Shown: piece after piece, positions 32,197 to 41,351 of the stretch
Layout: each line of letters begins with the position of its first letter
Numbering within the stretch: the stretch's first letter is position 1
Assembly (NCBI GenBank): GCA_030426765.1
Contig: JAUHXV010000017.1
Coordinates: 1 to 56,709 of the forward strand
Reading direction: 5' to 3'
DNA length: 56,709 nt
DNA from: Bacteroidia bacterium
Lineage (GTDB): Bacteria > Bacteroidota > Bacteroidia > Chitinophagales > Saprospiraceae
Program-made: the position numbers and the translations under genes
The notes under the pieces: generated by a model
Database searches by the model: none
What the model was told of the DNA's origin: nothing
Seen by the model: only the letters and a program-made list of their open reading frames with translations

Positions 32197-34752
32197 TTAT
32201 TTCGCAGTTCCTTTTTGGGACGCCGTGAACACACGTCTGCGGTTCCACTTAACACCTTCAAACCAAAAGACACTGACAGCGGCTGCCAGCAGGCAAATGA
32301 AAATATCAGGCCAGCTGATTTGTTTTAATTGAAAGAATGCTGAGGCGGTTGGAATAAGCAGCATAGCGACCAGGAGCACAAGCGTTAAAAGTATCATGCC
32401 GGGAACTAAACGGTTTTTGTAACGCAGGGTCGTCCATATAGAAAAGTAAAAGGATCGATTGACGAGTGTCAGCAATATATTGGCAAAGACCAGGGTGGTA
32501 AAAACCATCGTCCGGGTCATTGCTTCACTTGCCCCCCGGGATACCGCAAGTTGATAGATAAATAGAACACCGGCCGTAATTGCCAATCCTTGCAGAATAC
32601 TCATGCCAAGTTCTTTCCAGCTTAGAAAAGTATCGGACATCAGTCGCGGAGGCCGTTGCATCGTATTGGCTTCCATGGGCTCATTTTCAAATACGATAGA
32701 GCAGGTCGGACCCATCACAAGTTCCAGGAAAATCACGTGAACAGGGGTAAAAATATCGGGATAGATCCAGCCAAGAAAAAGGGGGAATGACACAGTGAGA
32801 ATAATAGGGATATGGATGGAGATAATGTATTGTATCGCCTTTTTCAGATTGTCATAAATACGTCGGCCGGTACCAATGGCGGTCACCAGTCTGGACAAAT
32901 CATCATCCATGAGGATAAGGTCTGCGGCACTTTTCGCCATCTCCGTTCCTTTTTTACCCATAGCGATTCCGATGTGAGAAGCCTTCAACGCTGGTGCGTC
33001 ATTGACTCCGTCCCCAATCATAGCCACCACTTCACCAGCCTTTTTAAGGGCATTGATGGTAGCTAGTTTGACTTCGGGAAACATACGGGTAAACAGCGTT
33101 GTGTTGAGGACCTTTTGAATGCGATCCTCTTCACTTAGCTGCATGAGTTCCTCTCCGTTAACGGGTTTTTTAACATCGGAGAACCCTGCATGCTTTGCAA
33201 TCGCGCGGGTGGTCAATGGGTTATCTCCGGTGATTATTTTGACATCGATACCTGCTTCGTCAAATTGCGCAAATACTTTACTGATATTAGGCTTAGGCGG
33301 GTCAAAAAAGACGATCAGCCCTTTAAAATCAAAAGAGATCTGTTGTTGTTGCTCCGGAAGAGATTGGTCCGGTGAATTTCCCAATGCCACACCGAGCATT
33401 CTGTACCCTTCCGCAGCCAGTTGGTTGATGATAGCGTTAACTTGCGTTTTATCTGCTTCGGAAAGATTGGAGACTTGTAGAATGGCTTCCGGTGCGCCTT
33501 TGGCAGCAAGGATACGATGGCCTGATTCATTTTCAAACACATGGGTCATCATGGGAGGAATTCCACCCAGCGGGTATTCATGCACCATGGTATATGCCCT
33601 GCGCTGATCGTCTGATATGGAGGATTCATATATGCGATGGATGGTTTTTTCCATCGGGTCAAAAGGTACGGGTTCACTGGCCCACATGGCCGCCTCAATC
33701 ACCTCCAGGGCTGACTTGTCAAAGGGTCCGTGATCCATATAAAGTTTGTCATTTTGAAAAGCATAGACGACCTGCAGATCCATTTTATTTTCAGTGATCG
33801 TACCGGTTTTATCAGTACAAATCGTAGTCGCACTACCCAGTGTCTCTACGGTTTTGGATTTCTTTACGATGATGCCCTCTTTCATGAGTCGCCTGGAACC
33901 CAGCGCCATAAATGTCGTGAAGGCAACAGGAATTTCTTCAGGTAAAATTGACATAGCGAGGGTGAGTCCTTTCAGCAGACTGGCCAGCATGTCATGACTG
34001 GAAAGGTATTGCGCGACCATCACGAGGAGGAAAACAAATATTCCGATCATTGCCATCCCGCGAACGAATGTATTGATCTGCGCTTGCAGAGGTGTTGGTT
34101 CCTCCCTTATGTCCGTTAAGGAAGTACCGAGTTGACCGACTCGCGTGGAGGTTCCGATTTTATCGACCTCATAGACAGCGAGTCCGGACGAGACAATCGT
34201 GCCGCTGTAGATCTGGTTGTCCTCACCGTCGGCAAACTTATAGACCGTGTGCGCTTCACCCGTCAGGCTCGATTCATTGACTGAGAAATCATGACTGTGT
34301 ACAATAGTGCCATCCGCATTGATGGTCATCCCTTCTTCAGCGATCACCAGGTCACCAGGTACGATCTCTTCGGTGGGAATTTGCTGAGGCAGCCCGTTTC
34401 GGATAACCGTACTGAGAGGAGTCATGAGCTTTTTGAGTGCTTCCAGTGCTTTTCGGGAGCGATTGTCCTGATAAAATGAAATACCGGAAACGATCACGAG
34501 GGCTCCGAGCATAAAGTAGGCCTCTCCGTACTGCCGCAGACTCAGGTAGATCATAGCGATCGAAATAAGCAGCACCAGCATCGGTTCTTTGAGGATATCG
34601 AGGAGAACTCCCAATAAGGGAAATCTTTTACCCCGGTCTGATTGATTCAATCCATGTGTCGCACGGGAAGCCTGCACCTCCGCATCTGTGAGGCCGGTCA
34701 GGTGTTGGGGGAGGTTGAGAGCTTCTGGCATGTTGGTAAACGTATGCTGCAA
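32197..34752 (-). CDS. P2-type cation-translocating ATPase
   Basis: An 851-residue ion pump. TGE actuator loop (SLTGE, 162-166), phosphorylation motif D314-KTGT, MIGDGVNDAPAL hinge, and about ten membrane helices. The M4 ion-binding stretch reads P271-E-E-I-P275 (PEGLP in SERCA). The M6 stretch reads ELVMGPTCSIVFENEP, where SERCA has NLVTD: the key Asp (D800) is replaced by Gly, so Ca2+ specificity cannot be assumed. Convergent with the USP gene (23 bp between stops). In hypoxia regulons such pumps sit beside CBS and USP genes, which suggests shared control. Confidence 0.9.
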   Translation of the reverse strand: MQHTFTNMPEALNLPQHLTGLTDAEVQASRATHGLNQSDRGKRFPLLGVLLDILKEPMLVLLISIAMIYLSLRQYGEAYFMLGALVIVSGISFYQDNRSRKALEALKKLMTPLSTVIRNGLPQQIPTEEIVPGDLVIAEEGMTINADGTIVHSHDFSVNESSLTGEAHTVYKFADGEDNQIYSGTIVSSGLAVYEVDKIGTSTRVGQLGTSLTDIREEPTPLQAQINTFVRGMAMIGIFVFLLVMVAQYLSSHDMLASLLKGLTLAMSILPEEIPVAFTTFMALGSRRLMKEGIIVKKSKTVETLGSATTICTDKTGTITENKMDLQVVYAFQNDKLYMDHGPFDKSALEVIEAAMWASEPVPFDPMEKTIHRIYESSISDDQRRAYTMVHEYPLGGIPPMMTHVFENESGHRILAAKGAPEAILQVSNLSEADKTQVNAIINQLAAEGYRMLGVALGNSPDQSLPEQQQQISFDFKGLIVFFDPPKPNISKVFAQFDEAGIDVKIITGDNPLTTRAIAKHAGFSDVKKPVNGEELMQLSEEDRIQKVLNTTLFTRMFPEVKLATINALKKAGEVVAMIGDGVNDAPALKASHIGIAMGKKGTEMAKSAADLILMDDDLSRLVTAIGTGRRIYDNLKKAIQYIISIHIPIILTVSFPLFLGWIYPDIFTPVHVIFLELVMGPTCSIVFENEPMEANTMQRPPRLMSDTFLSWKELGMSILQGLAITAGVLFIYQLAVSRGASEAMTRTMVFTTLVFANILLTLVNRSFYFSIWTTLRYKNRLVPGMILLTLVLLVAMLLIPTASAFFQLKQISWPDIFICLLAAAVSVFWFEGVKWNRRRVFTASQKGTAK

Positions 34753-34797
34753 AAATTTTAAGTTTCATGCATATTTTGGGTGCTAAATCCAGTTCTC

Positions 34798-34833
34798 TTA
34801 AAATTCCCTTAAGGCTCGTTAAGGTTCAATTAA
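34798..34833. promoter_or_regulatory. Four phased TTAA(GG) direct repeats
   Basis: TTAA occurs at 34798, 34809, 34819 and 34830 (steps of 11, 10 and 11 bases), the middle two as TTAAGG. Direct repeats at one helical turn are typical binding sites of OmpR/PhoB-type regulators. It lies 46 bases upstream of the ATPase start and 130 bases upstream of the divergent outer-membrane protein gene. No clear promoter box was found for either gene. Confidence 0.4.
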
Positions 34834-34961
34834 GCAGTCTTCTGAAATTTGTCGATTGGAAAAATACCATTTATTTGCAGTTCAAAGAAGACCTCATCTT
34901 CTTGATTTTGGCTGAGGATTCTTTCATTTACAAATTCTTTTAATCAAAATTACACGACGAA

Positions 34962-35477
34962 ATGAAAAAATCGATTTGGACTTTTTTGCTGATGGCATGC
35001 CTGTATTCCACGTCATCGTATGGACAGGAGGTACGCATCAATGGTGGACTACTGGTATTGGGTTATGTAGATAATCCGTTTACAGGCTTTGGGGTAGGTG
35101 TGGAAGCTTCGCTAGGCACGCATTTTACATTCAATATGGATGTCAACTGGGGTGCGCAAAACGGAGGCAATGCGTTGTCATTCAGACCGGCACTGCATTA
35201 TTACCTTGGTTCACAGCAAAAAGGATTTTTTATTGGACCTGCTTTGAAATATATCAATGTCAAAGAACCGGATGAAAGTGTCGGCACTTATGCAGACAAT
35301 CTCTATGCGCTAGCCTTCAACCTTGGTGTCAAATCAGTTTTGAGTGATCGATGGACACTTAGCTTTTTAGCAAGCCCTCATCTGACTGTTGGTGGAGGTG
35401 GTGAATCAAATGTGGCGGGTATCGGTGCCCAGCTTTCGTTGGGATATCGGTTTGGAAAAAAGAATAATGACGAATAA
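34962..35477 (+). CDS. Small outer-membrane beta-barrel protein
   Basis: A 171-residue protein with a signal peptide (about 1-21, ending SSYGQ) and alternating beta strands with many Gly and aromatic residues (GVGVEASLGTHFTFNMDVNW region, ending LSLGYRFGKK), as in 8-stranded outer-membrane barrels. No specific family is recognised. Monocistronic, with a terminator at 35503-35533. The divergent neighbour is the cation ATPase. Confidence 0.65.
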   Translation: MKKSIWTFLLMACLYSTSSYGQEVRINGGLLVLGYVDNPFTGFGVGVEASLGTHFTFNMDVNWGAQNGGNALSFRPALHYYLGSQQKGFFIGPALKYINVKEPDESVGTYADNLYALAFNLGVKSVLSDRWTLSFLASPHLTVGGGGESNVAGIGAQLSLGYRFGKKNNDE

Positions 35478-35502
35478 AGCGAGTATAATTATCTGATCTA
35501 TG

Positions 35503-35533
35503 AAAAGGGGAGTCTTGTTGGCTTCCCTTTTTT
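35503..35533 (+). terminator. Terminator of the small barrel gene
   Basis: Arms AAAAGGGGAGTC (35503-35514) and GGCTTCCCTTTT form a 12-bp stem with two G-U pairs, running into T6. It shares TTGGCTTCCCTTTTTT with the terminator at 37476-37506. Confidence 0.75.
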
Positions 35534-35710
35534 ATTGTTTTGATGATTATGAGAAAAATAGAGGCCATAAAAAATGTCGTTCATATGGCAATCCGGTAAT
35601 CCGTGTTCAGATTATGTAGACATGATAGGCGTTTCTTTGTAATTTGATGGGGTAATGCTTGATGCTGTGGCTCTTGATTTTGATTATCCCACTTTTTAAA
35701 GCCACCCCTT

Positions 35711-37444
35711 ATGAACTTCCGTTTATCTTTTCTGGTGCTGCTGGCCCTGCTCGGGCTGCGCTGTGTGAATTCCGAAATCCTTCCTGTGGACTATCCGGAG
35801 CCAAAAGTTACTTCCTCTTTATTTGTCTCTGTTTTCGATACTCAGGGTGAACCTATTGAAGATGCCATAGTAGGTATACAAGATGAAGTTTTTGTGACTG
35901 ATGAATTCGGTATTAGTCTTGTTAATTCCATCGAAATATCAGAACGCGTTTATGTAACCGTTGAGAAGTTAGGTTATTTTAAAGGCTCCCGTCGGTTGTA
36001 TGCCGCTCAGGGACAAACGCACTATCTGGAGATTATCTTAATGGAGAGAAAGGAAGCAGGAACAATTTCTTCTGCTCAGGGAGGGGAGATAGTGATAGAT
36101 GGAAATTCAAGTCTTTCATTTCCTGCAGATGCAATTGTGACTGCAGAAGGTACCGCATTCAATGGCACTGTGCATGTAAGCGGATATACGATCTATGCTG
36201 ATGATCCTGACCTTTCAGCCAAAATGCCTGGAATATTAGAAGGTGAGAATCAGAATGGAGAATTAGGCTTGCTGACAAGCTACGGTATGATGGCAGTTGA
36301 ACTACATTCTGATGCTGGGGAAGAACTCCAGGTTAAAAATGGTCAAACCGTAAAAATGACTATTGAAGTTCCTGCATCTATGCGAGAGGCCGCACCACAG
36401 GAAATAGACATGTGGTATTTTGACGACGATGCAGGCGAATGGCAGCTGGACGGAACTGGGACATTCAATGGTGAACAATACGAAGCCAATGTCAGCCACT
36501 TTACAATTTGGAATTGTGATGATTGGAGTCAAACAGTGAAGTTGAGAGCTAGGTTTGTGGATGAGAGTGGATTGGGCTTAAAGTACTTAGATGTTTGTTA
36601 TACGGTTGCTAATCTGAATATTTCTGCCTGTGATATGACAAATAGTTCAGGTGAGATTTTTGAATATTTACCAGCGAATGAAATCATACGCGTTGAATTA
36701 GTGAGTGAATGTGGTTCTATAATGTATTCACAACAAATTGGTCCTTTGACATCTAATACGGATTTAGGTGTCATGACTGTTTCTTTTGCATCCCCTGTTG
36801 AAATGTTAAGCACGATTTCTGGTGTTGCTTTGGATTGCGACAATCAGCCCCTTAGTAAAGGTCATGTACTGGTGAAACTGGGAAAGATGTATTATCATGC
36901 GACTCCTGATCCCGCAGATGGATCTTTTTCGCTGAAATTCAATAACTGTTCACTAGCAGAGGCTACTATTATGGTGTTTGATCAAGCCAATTCAAAATAT
37001 AGCGATCCAAAAGCGTTAGAGTTTACTCAGTTTATCGATGTTGGAACCTTAAAAGCCTGCGAAGATTTCGACGCTTACATTAACTTAACGTTTCAGGGTT
37101 TTCAGGGGCAGTTTGTCTTTCACGAACCTGTGGCGTTGCATGTGACTAGTCAAGAGGTCTCCATCCAGGCAGAAGAAGTTGATCAGGAGGGTGTCTGGAT
37201 TAGATTTGATGTAGAATGTCCCAACCCTGATAATTGTTCCCTTAGTTCTTTCGCTGGGAAGGTTCTATTGCCAAATGGACAGGTGGTTTGGCTGGCGACT
37301 ATGCAGATAGAAATTACTCAGTTTGGTCCTGTAGGAACTTTGATCACAGGTACTGTTACCGGTCATTTGTATGGTGGCGGAAATGGCCAAGGGGGTCCTG
37401 GATTTACCATCTATACCGGAGAGTTTGCTGTAGTCAGGTCGTAA
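35711..37444 (+). CDS. Large surface lipoprotein with carboxypeptidase-regulatory-like domain
   Basis: A 577-residue lipoprotein: hydrophobic leader then lipobox LGLRC (Cys18). Residues about 35-105 resemble a carboxypeptidase-regulatory (CarboxypepD_reg) beta domain (VSVFDTQGEPIEDAIVGIQD...). The remainder is beta-rich, with scattered pairs of Cys and a second regulatory-type domain near 370-450 (ISGVALDCDNQPLSKGHV). It looks like a cell-surface binding or adhesin-type protein; no enzymatic motif was found. The DNA looks more AT-rich than neighbouring genes. The 3' end is followed by a terminator. Confidence 0.7.
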   Translation: MNFRLSFLVLLALLGLRCVNSEILPVDYPEPKVTSSLFVSVFDTQGEPIEDAIVGIQDEVFVTDEFGISLVNSIEISERVYVTVEKLGYFKGSRRLYAAQGQTHYLEIILMERKEAGTISSAQGGEIVIDGNSSLSFPADAIVTAEGTAFNGTVHVSGYTIYADDPDLSAKMPGILEGENQNGELGLLTSYGMMAVELHSDAGEELQVKNGQTVKMTIEVPASMREAAPQEIDMWYFDDDAGEWQLDGTGTFNGEQYEANVSHFTIWNCDDWSQTVKLRARFVDESGLGLKYLDVCYTVANLNISACDMTNSSGEIFEYLPANEIIRVELVSECGSIMYSQQIGPLTSNTDLGVMTVSFASPVEMLSTISGVALDCDNQPLSKGHVLVKLGKMYYHATPDPADGSFSLKFNNCSLAEATIMVFDQANSKYSDPKALEFTQFIDVGTLKACEDFDAYINLTFQGFQGQFVFHEPVALHVTSQEVSIQAEEVDQEGVWIRFDVECPNPDNCSLSSFAGKVLLPNGQVVWLATMQIEITQFGPVGTLITGTVTGHLYGGGNGQGGPGFTIYTGEFAVVRS

Positions 37445-37475
37445 TGATATACCAAATATGCAGTATTTAGTATGT

Positions 37476-37506
37476 AAAAAGGGAAGCATCTTGGCTTCCC
37501 TTTTTT
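37476..37506 (+). terminator. Terminator of the surface lipoprotein gene
   Basis: Arms AAAAAGGGAAGC (37476-37487) and GCTTCCCTTTTT (37494-37505) with a 6-base loop, ending in T6. Its right arm and loop edge match the terminator at 35503-35533. Confidence 0.8.
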
Positions 37507-37629
37507 CTTAAACCCACATCAAAACTACATGCCTCCTCAAAGAGGAGTACAATGTATCTCGCAATTGTCATGCCGTTTTTCAAAATGGCTGAAATCAGTA
37601 ATTGTGTCAATAAAAAATTATTTTCGGGG

Positions 37630-40600
37630 ATGAAACAAATCACCGGACGCTCCATACCCTTGCTCTTAGTCCTTTTGTATGGCCTGACACCAATCGTCGG
37701 ACATGCACAAAACATAGATTCCCTGCTGGCTTTCCAGGTCGTAGATACCATGTTGTACTCAGGTCCGAAAGACAATCGGATCAACTGGGTCATACAAAAC
37801 AGAGGCAACAGCTTTAATGACCAGGAAGATTTCTTCAGCTTGTTTGAAAACGACCTGCTGAAAACCTTTGAAGTGGGTCATCCGGCAGAGCAACCCCCGT
37901 ATGCCCAGTACCGAAATTTCTTTAATCTCTTCGCCTATTGGTGGCCCGATGCACCTGATGACGGCAACGGATGGTCCTTCAATATCATCAAATCCATGCG
38001 CGACAAAGTTTTCCTTCCCTGGTCCACAGATGACTACGGATGGGCCACATGGTTTTCGTCCACCAAACACGGAGGCGGCGGAGGCGCCGGCCTGCAACGC
38101 GACAGAAGAGTAGGAGATGGCAAAATGTACGGCATGGGCTGGGAGACTTTCCTGCACGAATTCGGCCACACGATGCCCGGTCTGTTGGATGAGTATTCCG
38201 CCAGCGGTGTCTGGTCCAACAGCCAGTGTTGGGAAACAGGCAATACCACCGGTGAGTTGGTGATGGAAAATATCCCATGGCGCCGTTGGATTGATGAAGA
38301 CACACCGATTCCCACACCCTACACCGATGAATATCTCAATACTATCGGAGCCTTCGAAGGAGCGATGACCAATTACTTTGGTTGCCACCGACCTACCGCA
38401 AGAGGATGCATCATGGGGGCTGGAGGCTTTGGAGAAGATTATGGCCAGGTCTTATGTGATATTTGCCGCCAGCGCATCATATGCTATCTCTATCGCTATG
38501 TTGATGTGATTGAGAACCCTCATCCTGCTCCCGGAATGATGGAGGTCGATGGAGAAGAAACCATCACATTTTCCGTCGATGTGATTAAGCCTGAGCCGAA
38601 CACCCAACAGACAAGATGGATATTGAATGGCCAGGTGATTGCGAGAGATGTCGAAACAGTCGATGTCTCCTTCGGATTCTGCGATACGTATGAGTTGATA
38701 TTTGAAGTCCATGACACCAATACCATGATGCGCTATGATCCTGACTTCGAGCATATCTATCCGAAAACTTTGCAAAGGAAAATCTGGACAATCAATCAGG
38801 TGCAGGTGGATCAATATCCTTTGGCGAGTACGCTAAATATCCTGGACACAGATTGTACCGGCAAACCCACAGGACAGGTGGAATTCCAAATCAGCGGAGG
38901 TCAGCTGCCATATCAGATTTTTGATAACGGAGTTGCCGTTCCCAATCCGCTGGATAGCCTTTCGGGCGGGATGTATCGTTTTGATATTGTAGATGCTATG
39001 GGCTGCCGCATCATCGAAGAGGTAGAAATAGGTGCACAAGCGTTGTTGGACCCTCAGATTTGTGCTGTGTTTGATAACGATACCTGGGTGCTTACCGTGA
39101 TGGATGATCACTACACCGAAAGTGAACTTACCTATCAATGGTCAGATTTTTCTACCATGACACCTTCAATCATCGTTACGGAAGAAGGATGGTATACCGT
39201 ATGGGTCACAAACGATCTTGGGTGTCGGGTTCAGCGATCTGTTTTTCTGGATTTTGACGTCAATGCACTCAGTGTGGAACATACCTTCTTTCCGACTGAA
39301 TTAGACGATCCGACCGGAAAAATTTACCTTACCATCGACGAAGGCCGACCTCCATATCATGTGCAGTGGGAAGAAAAACTCAATCGGGATCAGACCGATA
39401 CAACTTCTGCCCGCATACTGTCCAGTGGCACCACTTGGGATCACCTTCCTTCATATGCATTTGATAATAGTCTGAGCACAAAATGGCTTCATGCGGTTTC
39501 GACCCACGCGTTTATCGGATACCAGTTTGATGATCCTGTCGTGGTCAGTTATTATGCGATTACCTCCGCCGATGATGTGCCCGCAAGAGATCCAAAGAAT
39601 TTCGTTTTTCAGGGTTCCCTGAATGGAGTGGATTGGGTGACGCTTGACGAACAAACTGACCACGAGTTTACCAGTCGATACCAGCGCAAAGGATTTCTGT
39701 TTGACAATGACGTCGCCTACACATATTACAGGTTGTATGTAAACGAAAACTACGGGGACATTGCTACCCAGATCCAGGAACTGGAGATATTTTGTGTAAG
39801 CGCGGTAGATACATTTGAATCGGTTCCCCTGGCAGAGAATCTGCTGAATAGATCCGGACTGCAGGCAGGTTTATATCGATATACGGTGAAGGATAGTAAC
39901 ACGGTAACCTATACAGATAGTATTTACATTGGGTATGCAGATTCTTTCGTGGCTCAGGATCTTTTGGTCATAGCCGATGGAAAGTGCGGGGTAAAAATTG
40001 AATCTCCATCGTCCGGTTTTGATTATTACTGGTTTCCGGACGAACAAACATCGGAAATCCTCCACATCGGAGAATCGTTTCAGCCACCTGCCAGTGGCAA
40101 TTATTATGTGGCGGCGATTGACGGCATGAGCGGCTCTATGAGTAGTAACCTTAAAGGATTTGCAGTTTCCATCGTGGAAACACCCTCTGTTGAAGTCGTA
40201 AACGACACACTTCTAAGTATTATCGATCCTAATCCTGAATGGCAGTACCATTGGTATGACAACCCGAATTGCGGTGATCCGCTACATACCGGTGTCACCT
40301 TCCGGCCAACAATGGCTGGCACGTTTTATGTTTCGGCTGAAATGGTCCGTGAGTTGATCGACCCGGTTGACCCAACTTCCTTGTCCGGGATGATCATACG
40401 CATGGATGCTGCCGATCTGAACGGGGACGGCATGATTGATATTCCACCTCCCGCTACCAGTTCACTTTACGGATGGTCATTTACAAACGGCAATGCCTGG
40501 GCAGAAAATAACTGGTTTGCCTTCCGTTCCAACTATCAGAATGGTTTAGGAGTGGCCGATTTCGCTACGATCTGGCTGCAACGGATTGCAAGCCCGGAAA

Positions 40601-41283
40601 GCGACTATCAAACTATCCTGCTGGCCTATGAAGAGAATCCGATCTCTTTTCCGGAAAGAGCCCCTTTTGAAGGGTTGACCGATAATATTCCAAGACATAC
40701 AGATGCTACACAGATCTATAGCGATCAGGCTCCGGATCGAACGCTCAACGGCAAGACTTATCTGAACGGGCAGATGGTTGATCCTTTGACAACAGCTAAT
40801 CCGATGGAGTTCTGCATCCTGGGGACGGTCATGACAGAGCCATCCAATCGCGATGTGTATTATACGGATACGCATTGGGAGGGTAAGATCGGCGAACTGA
40901 TCCTCTATGACTACCCATTGTCCGAAATGGAAATGAAAGGGGTTTCAGAGTTTCTGCGAAAGAAATGGATTAGCGTCGCTGACCTCGAAAGTTCCCGTCG
41001 CGAACTTCAGTGGGATGGTATCATCCTAAGTGTAGATCCTGTGACGGAACTCAATGCGCGTATCCAAATATTTCCTAACCCAACTGCCGGGCAATTTACC
41101 ATCTCAGGCGCTAAACATAATGAGACGGTTCACCTGCTTGACGCCACCGGAAGATTGCTGCGTCACCTAAATCCAGCTATGAACACACATTCTGTTCCTT
41201 CTGAGACTGAGGGTGTGTATTATATCCGGGTGATCAGCGAAGACCACAGGTCGGCTGTGATCAAACCCTTGGTGAAATTCTAA
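37630..41283 (+). CDS. Secreted M64-like metalloprotease with type IX sorting domain
   Basis: A 1217-residue exported protein (numbering from the ATG at 37630, which gives a signal peptide ending VGHAQ). The catalytic domain carries H176-EFG-H180-TMPGLL-D187-EY, the HExxH-plus-D pattern of the M64 (IgA peptidase) family. Then come an Ig/PKD-like region, a SprB-like repeat (GQVEFQISGGQLPYQIFDNG), a discoidin (F5/8C)-like domain near 585-730, a laminin-G-like part beginning at DLNGDGMIDIP, and a C-terminal type IX sorting domain (IQIFPNPTAGQFTISG ... GVYYIRVISED). It should be cut from the cell surface or attached there by the T9SS. Substrate unknown. Confidence 0.85.
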   Translation: MKQITGRSIPLLLVLLYGLTPIVGHAQNIDSLLAFQVVDTMLYSGPKDNRINWVIQNRGNSFNDQEDFFSLFENDLLKTFEVGHPAEQPPYAQYRNFFNLFAYWWPDAPDDGNGWSFNIIKSMRDKVFLPWSTDDYGWATWFSSTKHGGGGGAGLQRDRRVGDGKMYGMGWETFLHEFGHTMPGLLDEYSASGVWSNSQCWETGNTTGELVMENIPWRRWIDEDTPIPTPYTDEYLNTIGAFEGAMTNYFGCHRPTARGCIMGAGGFGEDYGQVLCDICRQRIICYLYRYVDVIENPHPAPGMMEVDGEETITFSVDVIKPEPNTQQTRWILNGQVIARDVETVDVSFGFCDTYELIFEVHDTNTMMRYDPDFEHIYPKTLQRKIWTINQVQVDQYPLASTLNILDTDCTGKPTGQVEFQISGGQLPYQIFDNGVAVPNPLDSLSGGMYRFDIVDAMGCRIIEEVEIGAQALLDPQICAVFDNDTWVLTVMDDHYTESELTYQWSDFSTMTPSIIVTEEGWYTVWVTNDLGCRVQRSVFLDFDVNALSVEHTFFPTELDDPTGKIYLTIDEGRPPYHVQWEEKLNRDQTDTTSARILSSGTTWDHLPSYAFDNSLSTKWLHAVSTHAFIGYQFDDPVVVSYYAITSADDVPARDPKNFVFQGSLNGVDWVTLDEQTDHEFTSRYQRKGFLFDNDVAYTYYRLYVNENYGDIATQIQELEIFCVSAVDTFESVPLAENLLNRSGLQAGLYRYTVKDSNTVTYTDSIYIGYADSFVAQDLLVIADGKCGVKIESPSSGFDYYWFPDEQTSEILHIGESFQPPASGNYYVAAIDGMSGSMSSNLKGFAVSIVETPSVEVVNDTLLSIIDPNPEWQYHWYDNPNCGDPLHTGVTFRPTMAGTFYVSAEMVRELIDPVDPTSLSGMIIRMDAADLNGDGMIDIPPPATSSLYGWSFTNGNAWAENNWFAFRSNYQNGLGVADFATIWLQRIASPESDYQTILLAYEENPISFPERAPFEGLTDNIPRHTDATQIYSDQAPDRTLNGKTYLNGQMVDPLTTANPMEFCILGTVMTEPSNRDVYYTDTHWEGKIGELILYDYPLSEMEMKGVSEFLRKKWISVADLESSRRELQWDGIILSVDPVTELNARIQIFPNPTAGQFTISGAKHNETVHLLDATGRLLRHLNPAMNTHSVPSETEGVYYIRVISEDHRSAVIKPLVKF

Positions 41284-41351
41284 AAGTAGATGAGTGGATA
41301 AAGGAGATGTTTCGGACATTTGCCGGGTGAATAAATGTTTCGTTTTCTGAT

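Noticed and set aside
37759-38388. Open frame of 209 codons antisense to the M64-like protease
   Set aside because: It is fully inside a well-supported gene and lacks any recognisable family or promoter.
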